Source: Bacteroidota bacterium (GTDB taxonomy: Bacteria > Bacteroidota > Bacteroidia > Bacteroidales > B18-G4). Taken from it: a DNA stretch of 25,597 nt. Positions within the stretch are counted from its first letter, which is position 1, and every line of letters starts with the position of its first letter. The notes under the pieces were generated by a model. The model ran no database searches and was not told the origin of the DNA. It worked only from the letters and a program-made list of their open reading frames with translations. Of the stretch, positions 8,612-15,700 are shown piece by piece. Made by a program: the position numbers and the translations under genes. The stretch is taken from the NCBI GenBank assembly GCA_003648575.1, contig QMPN01000012.1:1-25597 (forward strand), read 5' to 3'.

Positions 8612-8644
8612 CCCTGCTCTTATTGAGTGGGGTTTTTTTATTTT
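8612..8644 (+). terminator. Rho-independent terminator of nrdJ
   Basis: CCCTGCTC (8612-8619), a 5-nt loop and GAGTGGGG (8625-8632) form an 8-bp stem with two G-U pairs. TTTTTTTATTTT follows. It sits 36 bases after the nrdJ stop. Confidence 0.85.
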
Positions 8645-8672
8645 ACTTCTTCTATCTTCTCTCGCCTTCTAA
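8643..8672 (-). repeat. CT/GA-rich dispersed repeat, copy 1
   Basis: Read on the minus strand, this 30-mer agrees with the copy at 10361-10390 at about 23 of 30 positions by eye. Farther on, TCTCCTTCTCCATCA (8682-8696) recurs exactly at 10405-10419. Together they make the gap between nrdJ and the T9SS cargo gene strikingly pyrimidine-rich. Confidence 0.6.
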
Positions 8673-8793
8673 AATCTTCTCTCTCCTTCTCCATCAGCTA
8701 TAATACTTCTCAATCTATCCTCACCAATCCAGGTCTCCACTTGATACACATGCAAATATTCTGTATCTTAGCTTTATAGAGCATGACCCACTT

Positions 8794-10326
8794 ATGCGCC
8801 ATTTCATCAGCATACTATTTATTCTGAGCCTGTGTACACCTCCAGGTGTAATAGCACAAACTACCTATTTCAATTCATCATATAATCCTAATAACACTTT
8901 TGCAATTGCTACTTCTATTCTTGAATATGACGATGACTTCTATATTTCTGGTGGTACCTGGGATTCGATTTATGGAAATAGAGCAATATTCATTGGTAAG
9001 GTAAATCCAGATGGCAATCTTGAATATTTTAAAACTTATGAGGCCTCACCATTTCAGTATTGGTCTGGATATACAAATTCGCTGATAAGTACGGAATTCG
9101 GACATTTGATCTTAGCCGGGCACCGAGGTAGATTTTCTGATGGCAGTAGGGAAGCAACGTATTATAACTTCAATATTAATGGAGATACGAATTTTACAAG
9201 GTACTATCCTAATCATACATCCTCGGATTATATATCATTTAATCAATGCAGGCGTACTTCTGATAATGGCTTTGTGTTTGTTGGAAACATGACAGTTGAA
9301 CCTACTAACTTGGATGTTTTGATAATTAAGACAAATTATTTTGGTCAGGAAGAGTGGCGTGCAAATTACTCCCATATAGGAGTCCATTCTATCGATCAGG
9401 GATATAATATTCTGCAAACTGAAGATGGTGGTTATCTTGTTGGTTTATATTATTACTCCACCGGTATGCCGGTACTAGGAGATCCTTACCTGATGAAGGT
9501 AGATGAACAGGGCGGATTTGAATGGGAAATTAATCTTGGAGGACCATATTCAGATTTTTTGTTGACAGTATGTAATTCGCGAGATGGCAATTATATGTGT
9601 GCAGCTTCGATTGCTGATACTGCTATGGGTGATTTAACCTTTACAAAAGTGAATATTTCAAAGATATCTCCCAATGGAGAAATCTTATGGACTAGAAGTG
9701 TGGGTGGTCAGCATCTTTGGAATAAAGTGCATGGTATTTATCAAGATCATAATGATGGATATGTTTTATGTGGTTTTAGACACGATTCTCTTAATTCAAT
9801 CGAATGGATGAGCAGTTGTGGCTGGATATGTAAGATTGATGAAAATGGAGACAGCATCTGGTGGCGTGAATATGAACACTTTGATGACCCAGAATTCCAT
9901 TTGAATAGTCTTTATGATATACACTTAACTTCAGATGGTGGTTATGTTGCAGTTGGCCAAACAGCAACAATTTATGATCCCCAGCAAGTTTGGGTGCTGA
10001 AAGTTGATAGTTTCGGATGCGACACGCCAGGGTGTAATCAGGTTGGATTAGCTGATTTGAATAAAAGTAAGGATGCCACGAAGATTGAAATATTCCCCAA
10101 CCCAGCCACCAAGTACGTGAATATTCGGTACTCATTACTCATTACTCGATATTCGATACTTATCTATGATATGTTTGGCCGGCTTATGGAGGAGATCATC
10201 GTTCCCTCCGGACAGGAAGAAAAACGCTTAGATGTGTCATCATACCCGGCTGGGTTATATATCGCTGTCGTCAAGAATAATTCCAGTGTTTTTGGGCGGA
10301 TGAAATTTGTTGTGACGAAGCAATAA
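8794..10326 (+). CDS. Secreted T9SS cargo protein with repeat-built propeller-like body
   Basis: 510 residues. A signal peptide is clear (hydrophobic 4-14, cleavage probably after 'GVIA' at 18-21), leaving Gln22 as the mature N-terminus. The body has recurring turns such as 'TSDNGF' (155), 'TEDGGY' (209), 'SRDGNY' (262), 'HNDGYV' (319) and 'TSDGGY' (379), spaced about 50-60 residues, each followed by a hydrophobic strand. This is the pattern of beta-propeller or delta-60-type repeats. Residues 432-510 are a type A T9SS sorting domain ('IFPNPATKYVNI', 'IYDMFGRLM', 'YPAGLYIAVV'), which sends the protein through SprA to the cell surface or medium. No catalytic motif is recognised, so function is unknown. 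Codons are richer in A/T than in the neighbouring housekeeping genes. A 7-bp tandem repeat lies inside the sorting-domain coding region. Confidence 0.88.
   Translation: MRHFISILFILSLCTPPGVIAQTTYFNSSYNPNNTFAIATSILEYDDDFYISGGTWDSIYGNRAIFIGKVNPDGNLEYFKTYEASPFQYWSGYTNSLISTEFGHLILAGHRGRFSDGSREATYYNFNINGDTNFTRYYPNHTSSDYISFNQCRRTSDNGFVFVGNMTVEPTNLDVLIIKTNYFGQEEWRANYSHIGVHSIDQGYNILQTEDGGYLVGLYYYSTGMPVLGDPYLMKVDEQGGFEWEINLGGPYSDFLLTVCNSRDGNYMCAASIADTAMGDLTFTKVNISKISPNGEILWTRSVGGQHLWNKVHGIYQDHNDGYVLCGFRHDSLNSIEWMSSCGWICKIDENGDSIWWREYEHFDDPEFHLNSLYDIHLTSDGGYVAVGQTATIYDPQQVWVLKVDSFGCDTPGCNQVGLADLNKSKDATKIEIFPNPATKYVNIRYSLLITRYSILIYDMFGRLMEEIIVPSGQEEKRLDVSSYPAGLYIAVVKNNSSVFGRMKFVVTKQ
10122..10163 (+). repeat. 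Heptamer tandem repeat inside the T9SS sorting domain
   Basis: Six consecutive 7-base units (TATTCGG, TACTCAT, TACTCAT, TACTCGA, TATTCGA, TACTTAT; consensus TAYTCRW) code for the 'RYSLLITRYSILI' stretch. The unit length is not a multiple of three, so loss or gain of one unit would shift the frame ahead of the last 50 residues. Confidence 0.75.
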
Positions 10327-10360
10327 GGTGATATGAGAGTATCGATTGTAAATCGAACAA

Positions 10361-10390
10361 GGAGAAGGCGATAGATGACTGAAGAAGTAC
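10361..10390 (+). repeat. CT/GA-rich dispersed repeat, copy 2 (upstream of S23-type gene)
   Basis: This 30-mer begins GGAGAAGGCGATAGATGACT and matches the copy at 10921-10950 at 27 of 30 positions in the same orientation. Its end also forms the 12-bp palindrome AGAAGTACTTCT (10383-10394). Confidence 0.8.
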
Positions 10391-10426
10391 TTCTCCTTCA
10401 TCAATCTCCTTCTCCATCAACAATCC

Positions 10427-10450
10427 ACTTCTTCAGTCTTCTATCTTCTA
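10427..10450 (-). repeat. CT/GA-rich dispersed repeat, copy 3 (inverted)
   Basis: The reverse complement contains GATAGAAGACTGAAGAAG, one mismatch from the 10361-10390 copy. Copies 2 and 3 thus face each other across about 36 bases and could fold into a long imperfect hairpin just upstream of the S23-type gene. Confidence 0.7.
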
Positions 10451-10493
10451 TAAAAAAAAGTGTGACATTTTATAGTTTTTGGTATAAATAGGT

Positions 10494-10886
10494 ATGAACC
10501 TAAATACAGAAACTATGAGACAAGACATTGAATTGCGGCTTGTTGACTTTGCCGCATCTGGTATCAAGTTGGCAGGGATCATTAAAAAGGACCCACTTTA
10601 TAAAGGATTAGCAGACCAAATTATCAGATCCTCGACTTCTTCTGCTCTAAACTATGGAGAGGCCCAAAATGCCCAGTCGAAAAGAGATTTCATTCATAAA
10701 TCAAGTATCGTTCTTAAAGAACTGAGAGAAACCCACATCAATCTACAGATCCTTGAAAAGGCAGAGAATTTTTGTCAGTTGGGACTATTAGTGAATTTGC
10801 TTAAGGAGAACAATGAATTGCTGGCGATTTTTACTACATCAATAAAAACTGCAAAGAAAAATCTTAAGAAAGAGTCTGGTGGGTAA
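10494..10886 (+). CDS. Four-helix-bundle protein, 23S rRNA intervening-sequence (IVP/S23) family
   Basis: 130 residues, the typical size. The chain is almost wholly helical, with family features 'LVDFAASGIKLA' (17-28), 'LADQIIRSSTSSALNYGEAQNAQS' (about 39-62), 'DFIHKSSIVLKELRETHINLQIL' (about 65-87) and a last helix ending in a Lys-rich tail (118-130). Proteins of this family were first found inside intervening sequences of 23S rRNA genes, and the accessory protein Avd of diversity-generating retroelements shares the fold. Their molecular job is not settled. Here there is no rRNA and no reverse transcriptase nearby. Met8 (10515) is an alternative start. The gene is bracketed by 30-bp direct repeats and lies just before the tonB terminator, pointing to a mobile or recently acquired cassette. 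Confidence 0.85.
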   Translation: MNLNTETMRQDIELRLVDFAASGIKLAGIIKKDPLYKGLADQIIRSSTSSALNYGEAQNAQSKRDFIHKSSIVLKELRETHINLQILEKAENFCQLGLLVNLLKENNELLAIFTTSIKTAKKNLKKESGG

Positions 10887-10920
10887 GTTGATTGTACTTG
10901 GAAGATATATAAAACTAGTC

Positions 10921-10950
10921 GGAGAAGTCGATAGATGAGAGAAGAAGTAC
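10921..10950 (+). repeat. CT/GA-rich dispersed repeat, copy 4 (downstream of S23-type gene)
   Basis: This direct-orientation partner of the 10361-10390 copy (27 of 30) ends exactly where the A-tract of the tonB terminator begins. Confidence 0.8.
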
Positions 10951-10980
10951 AAAAAAAAGCCCGGTGCATGCACCGGGCTT
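10951..10980 (-). terminator. Rho-independent terminator of the gcvH-vanZ-tonB unit
   Basis: Read on the minus strand: GCCCGGTG, loop CATG, CACCGGGC, then eight T. The stem is perfect and the 24 bases around it are a complete palindrome (10957-10980). It lies 21 bases after the tonB stop. Confidence 0.93.
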
Positions 10981-11001
10981 CCATATATAAGGAAAATATT
11001 T

Positions 11002-11679
11002 TTACTGCAATGTAAACCTAACCGGAAGGTTATACTGTACCCTAACAGGTTTCCCGCGTTGTTTACCGGGTTTCCAGCTCGGCATTCCTGCAACAACCCT
11101 GATGGCTTCTTCATCGCATCCGCCACCAATACCCCTGAGTAAACGTACGTCAGTAATGGATCCGTCGCGCTCAACTACGAAGGTAACATATACCTTACCC
11201 TGGATGCCGCTTTCTTTGGCCATTACAGGATATTTGATGTTGTTACCAAGATAGGTATAGAGTTTGGCCATACCACCTTTAAACTCCGGCATGGATTCAA
11301 CCACCGTGAAGATGGCCGCCTCCGATACTACTTCTTCTTCAACTTCAATGGGAATATATTCCTCGATCTCAGTGCTTTCATCAGCCTCTGCATCGATCAG
11401 CAGGTCTTCTTCAACTTCAACATCATCTTCCACAATGTTGATCTGTATCACTTTTTGTGGAGGCGGAGGAGGAGGAGGTTTAACTTTCTGTTCGGTGATG
11501 GGGATGATCTCCTCGGGGATATCTTCCACAATACGTTCACCAAAACCTTCAATAGATTTGTCGTATGATTTCCATTCAAAGGCAAGCAATGTAGCAGCCA
11601 GTGCGATGACCAGGCCTATCTGGGTAAAAATAACCTTTTTGCCCTCAAGATCAGCCTTTGGTGATTTTTTTGCTTCCAT
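11002..11679 (-). CDS. tonB: TonB-family energy transducer
   Basis: 225 residues. TonB passes energy from the inner-membrane ExbB/ExbD motor to outer-membrane receptors for large nutrients. A short cytoplasmic N-terminus is followed by one membrane segment (about 17-34). A periplasmic stretch has seven prolines (68-74) and a strongly acidic region (about 84-117). The C-terminal TonB domain (about 128-225) shows the Bacteroidota signature 'MPEFKGG' (130-136), 'KYPVMAKESGIQGKVYVTF', 'GCDEEAIRVVAGMPSWKPGKQRGKPVRV' and a final beta strand. The proline spacer is short and acidic, not Pro-Lys repeated as in enterobacterial TonB. exbB and exbD are not in the window. It is the last gene of its unit, 49 bases after the vanZ-like gene and 21 bases before a strong terminator. 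Confidence 0.93.
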   Translation of the reverse strand: MEAKKSPKADLEGKKVIFTQIGLVIALAATLLAFEWKSYDKSIEGFGERIVEDIPEEIIPITEQKVKPPPPPPPQKVIQINIVEDDVEVEEDLLIDAEADESTEIEEYIPIEVEEEVVSEAAIFTVVESMPEFKGGMAKLYTYLGNNIKYPVMAKESGIQGKVYVTFVVERDGSITDVRLLRGIGGGCDEEAIRVVAGMPSWKPGKQRGKPVRVQYNLPVRFTLQ

Positions 11680-11728
11680 AGTGCAGTTGTTTACAGTTCA
11701 TTCCGGCAGTTTATACCGAATCGCTAAA

Positions 11729-12142
11729 TTAATTATATTTTTTAGAAGAATGCAAGTTTTTCTTGTCATTTCTTCTCGTGAAACGCCAGGCAGTTATCCC
11801 CAGTATGCTGCCAAGCACATCTGCCAGGAAATCATATATATTCCCATTTCGTCCGGGGATGACATGCTTTTGCATCACTTCAGTAAAAAATGCAAAAACT
11901 ATGCCAATAAACAGGGCGAGGAGTATATGGCGTTTTTTTAGGAATATATGACCTTCCTGTCGCCTGAATCCTTCGAGCAGTAAAAATGTATAGGTGCCGA
12001 AAAGGATCAGATGCACGATCTTATCCGGATTGAACCAGTCGAGGAAGGAAGTAATTCGGGGAATGTAATTGCCGGGCATAAGAGTAAGCGCTGCGATCAA
12101 CAACGTCCATATGAGCCCAGGCAATAAGGGTCTTTTAAACAT
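11729..12142 (-). CDS. VanZ-like membrane protein
   Basis: 137 residues, a small VanZ-like membrane protein. Probable membrane segments lie at about 7-23, 42-58, 72-89 and 104-120. The family pattern is present: 'DKIVHLILFG' (40-49), 'TEVMQKHVIPGRNGNIYDFLADVLGSILG' (about 87-115), with the conserved Glu88, Gln91, Arg98 and Asp104. VanZ itself gives low-level teicoplanin resistance by an unclear route; most chromosomal relatives have no known function and this gene should not be called a resistance gene. It begins 8 bases after the gcvH stop, so the two are surely cotranscribed. The tail (123-137) is very basic and probably cytoplasmic. Confidence 0.85.
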   Translation of the reverse strand: MFKRPLLPGLIWTLLIAALTLMPGNYIPRITSFLDWFNPDKIVHLILFGTYTFLLLEGFRRQEGHIFLKKRHILLALFIGIVFAFFTEVMQKHVIPGRNGNIYDFLADVLGSILGITAWRFTRRNDKKNLHSSKKYN

Positions 12143-12150
12143 GAAGGATC

Positions 12151-12531
12151 TTATGCTTCAATCTGCTCTTTATAAGTATCAGCATCGAGGAGCTCGTTGA
12201 TCTCAGCCATATCAGCTATCTTGATCTTGATGATCCATCCTTCACCATAAGGGTCTTTATTGACAATTTCAGGGTTGGCTTCCAACTCTTCGTTGAACTC
12301 CAGCACCTCAGCGTTTACCGGCATGAACATGTCGGAAACAGTCTTTACGGCTTCAATGGTTCCAAAAGCATCACCTTTTGCAAGGGTCTCACCTTCGGTT
12401 TCCACCTCGATAAAAACAATGTCGCCAAGTTCTTTCTGTGCAAATTCCGTGATGCCGATCAATGCCTCATCACCGTCTACTTTGATCCACTCGTGGTCAT
12501 TGGTGTACTTTAAACTGTCAGGAATAGTCAT
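12151..12531 (-). CDS. gcvH: Glycine cleavage system H protein
   Basis: 126 residues, the standard length. It carries the aminomethyl group between the P, T and L proteins on a lipoyl arm. The lipoylated residue is Lys63 in '[11 protein letters not shown]' (57-67). The N-terminal '[34 protein letters not shown]' and C-terminal '[15 protein letters not shown]' parts match the family throughout. The P, T and L genes are not in the window, so the system is encoded elsewhere. A TAnnTTTG promoter lies about 26 bases upstream, and vanZ-like and tonB genes follow in the same unit. The short leader has no room for a glycine riboswitch. Confidence 0.97.
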   Translation of the reverse strand: MTIPDSLKYTNDHEWIKVDGDEALIGITEFAQKELGDIVFIEVETEGETLAKGDAFGTIEAVKTVSDMFMPVNAEVLEFNEELEANPEIVNKDPYGEGWIIKIKIADMAEINELLDADTYKEQIEA

Positions 12532-12556
12532 TTTTTATGGTTTTTTTTTGATGGGT

Positions 12557-12564
12557 CAAAAATA
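12557..12564 (-). promoter_or_regulatory. -7 box of the gcvH-vanZ-tonB unit
   Basis: On the minus strand TATTTTTG fits TAnnTTTG exactly, 25 bases before the gcvH ATG. It separates this unit transcriptionally from sprA. Confidence 0.5.
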
Positions 12565-12618
12565 CAGCTTTTTGCAAATAAGATATATATAATGCTTATA
12601 AATTATACATCTCCCCCC

Positions 12619-12730
12619 AAAACAATGAAACAATGCCCGCCTTCGCCTAAGCTACGGCGGATAAGAAAACAGTGAAACAATGAAACAGTGAAACAATGAA
12701 ACAGTGAAACAATGAAACAGTGAAACAATA
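12619..12730. repeat. 8-bp minisatellite (ACARTGAA) interrupted by a REP-like palindrome
   Basis: Seven exact octamers with G and A strictly alternating at the fourth base (12669-12724; effectively the 16-mer ACAGTGAAACAATGAA) plus a partial unit reach to one base before the sprA stop codon. Two more units lie at 12622-12635. Between the two blocks sits a GC-rich sequence with arms CCGCC (12637-12641) and GGCGG (12656-12660). Confidence 0.85.
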
Positions 12731-12731
12731 T

Positions 12732-15700
12732 CTATTGCGCCAGCGAGAATCTTAAGCTGATTCCACCATTGGTAGTAGAGTTCTTATACTGGTTGGAAAC
12801 AAATGGGTTGTTGATGATCTTATCAAAGAAGAAGCGGATGCTCAGGTTCTGATTCAGCTGGTAGTCGATAGAGGTATTTATTGATACGATTTTCTGGCCG
12901 GCCGATACCTGGTTGATGTCCTCATCTATCCTTCTCAGTACCGTCTTGTTGCTCCTGATCGAGAAGTCGACTTTGATGTCCAGGTCACTTTCCATCCTGG
13001 TCTTCCGGCCTCCGCCGCCCAGGGCTTTGATGGTGAAGCCAAGGCTTTTGATCCGGTACCCGAGGCCTACAACAAGCTCATTGCTCTTTACCTCTGTCAC
13101 CTGGTTGTTGGCAAAGCTCATGGTGAGGTTACGCGATTTTTTGTACTCCACTTTTGTAAAAAGGCTGTTATGCCATGTCATATCGATCCCGAACAGGGGA
13201 GAGAATTGTTCTGCAATGGAGATGGCTCCAAAGTCAAATTGTGAGATATAATCAGAAGAGAAGGCTTGCGAGTTGCTGGCTCCGCCATTCTCCTCATGGT
13301 AACCCAGGTTGGTCCTGAAGGAGGCGATTGTATAGGTTGAATTATATCCGTGCGAGATGGTGATTTTCTGCACGAGCCTGGCAAGGAATTCAATTTTGCT
13401 CAGACCGGTGTATGTTATCCGCCAGTTTGGCAATGGGAAGGTTGGGAAGTAATCCCTGTTAGCCTTATTGTTCCTGCCGGAATAAGCTTCGAGAAAGGCA
13501 GGTCGCAACACTTCAGGTGAAGTGGGTCCATAGCCCTCAGGATAGCTTTCACCGGTAATAGAATCATAGACATATTCACCGCTCCAGTTGGGGTTCTGAC
13601 GCGCCAGGTCTTCAGCGATCTCAGGCCTCAGCTCTTTCATCTTCTCGAAAGTGGGGGAGATGTTGTCTCCGCCCTCTTTTTCAAAAGCCGTTCCCCATGC
13701 GATATAGGATATGCTGAAGCTACCTGCATCGGTGGGTGAGAAAGCATTAAAGGATTGTAGCGAATCCGACCAGCGATAATATTCCTGGTGGTTTTCGGAA
13801 TAGTTCCGGTCGGCCGTGATCTCGATATTAAAGTCGGGCAAGGGCTCAATGCTTGTCCTGAATACGAAGGCATCCTGGTATTTTGTGATATAGGGCTGGT
13901 TCAGGTTTGAATCACGGGTGATCCATCCTTTCTCGCCTGCTTCCTGTCGCAGGTCTTTCTGGCTACCGAATGTAAATCCCAAACCTGGAGCTTTCTGACT
14001 CATATTTGATCCAAAAATATCCGGCTCAGGCATGAAACCAGGCATCCCGGTTCCTGTGCTTTGAGAGTAGGTGATCGTTGTCTTCTTAATACCCAGGACA
14101 ATTTTTAACAGGCCTTCACCAATGACTTTAAAGTAGTTGGGTTTGACCTTATCTGTAGTGTCGGATTCGGCCTCATCCTGTTGCGCCTGCTGATCCCTGC
14201 CCCTGTTTCTTGGGGGTGCACCGCCTCTCTGACGGCCCTGGCCGCGTGGGTTGAGCAGCTTCTTCAGATAAGGTGACTTATTATATAGCTTATCAAATGC
14301 AAGGTTTCCGTTCAGCTGTATAGTCCGGGAGTTTTCGATCTGGTTACCCATCCTGTCCTGTATCGACAATGGTGAGGCTGTCCAGCTATAGCTGGCCTGG
14401 TAAGAGAAAGTGGCCGTGGTCCAATCGAGCAAAGGCAACTTGTCGATGGGGATGGTCCAGTTTACAGCAAAATTCTGGGTATAGCGGTTCATATTCCCAA
14501 AGCTGAAGATCTGGTTTTTAACATTGACCGTATCCTGAGAATCCTGGTCGTACCATTCACTGTTTTGGTGCTTACTTCCGGCAGCCTCATTGATAAAGGT
14601 ATTGGCAACCGCATTGAATTGGAGGGTCAAGGACTTGGCAAGGTCAAACTTCAGGTCGTAATTACGATCCCAGTTCCATGATTTGTTAAAGGTAGGCCTG
14701 ATCTTGATCACCCCGAGGCTTTTATCCCTGAGCTTCATCTCTCCGTAAGAACGCATCATCTCGGTAGTGAAGCTGAAGGACTTCGGCAGGAAATAGAAGT
14801 TAAAGTCCTTGATGATGGTCAGGGCTTTCGACTTGGAAATGAACTTGATCTTTTCGAAGGGCCGCACATTTTTTGGGGCCAGGGCAAAGTTGTATCCAAA
14901 GCCTCCACGGTTTTGTTGCAGCAGGTCATACTCTATGTCGACATTCCTGTTGTATAGCTCTGAATAGGCATAGGTCACGTTAAAGTTCTCTATATCCCAT
15001 ATCCTTGGCTTTTTCGCCCCCACACGGTCTTTGCGCACATTCATGAAGTTGATGTTCTTTCGCTGTGTGTAATCCACCACAAGCCTCTTCACTGAGTCCT
15101 GCTGATCCTTTGCAACATATGAATCCAGGTCTTCCTGTAAATCGATGTCGGGATCGAGGGGGTTATATTCCGGGGTGATGTGTGTTTCTGAATAATCGAA
15201 GTGCATGGGGATTCTCACACCGGCTTTTTCGGGGAAGAACTTGCCCATTTGAAGGTCGGTCGATATATCGAACTGTGTTATAGATTCCAGGTTAACTTCG
15301 TTGATCTTGCTGTCGAGGGCTGCAAAGCCTGCCGAACTGTGCATACCGGCCACGGTGAACTGACCGAAGTCGGCCAGCTGTGCCTGCAGCGTTGCTGTTG
15401 CTGCCCAGCCTCCCTGTTTGTTAAAATCTGTCAGCCTGAGCTCATTCACCCATACCTCAGCGCATACGGGCTGCATCTCCACCACACCCGGCTTCTTGGG
15501 GTTTCTGACACCGATCATGATAGTCTTCACATCACTGATGGTTGGAGAACCCAATACGGTGATCCTACGGTCACCGGAATATTCCACATACGGGAAGGTG
15601 AGTTGTACATTGGTTCCCGGCTCCCGCATGGCAATATTCCTGCGGTGTTTTACGTCTACGAGCTGCTCGAGGTCGATCTCGAAGTTGTTAGATGTAGGCC

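Noticed and set aside
10494..10886. Avd protein of a diversity-generating retroelement
   Set aside because: No reverse transcriptase, template repeat or variable repeat is present in the window; the fold alone is not enough.
11264..11941. Plus-strand 225-residue open frame across tonB and the vanZ-like gene
   Set aside because: Ser/Thr-rich mirror of the acidic and proline coding of tonB; it spans two clear genes and their gap.
11729..12142. Glycopeptide resistance gene vanZ
   Set aside because: Only the broad VanZ-like family pattern is present, and no vanA-type cluster surrounds it; the context is gcvH and tonB.
12619..12730. CRISPR-like array
   Set aside because: Units are 8-16 bases with no spacers of constant length, and no cas genes are nearby; it is a tandem minisatellite.
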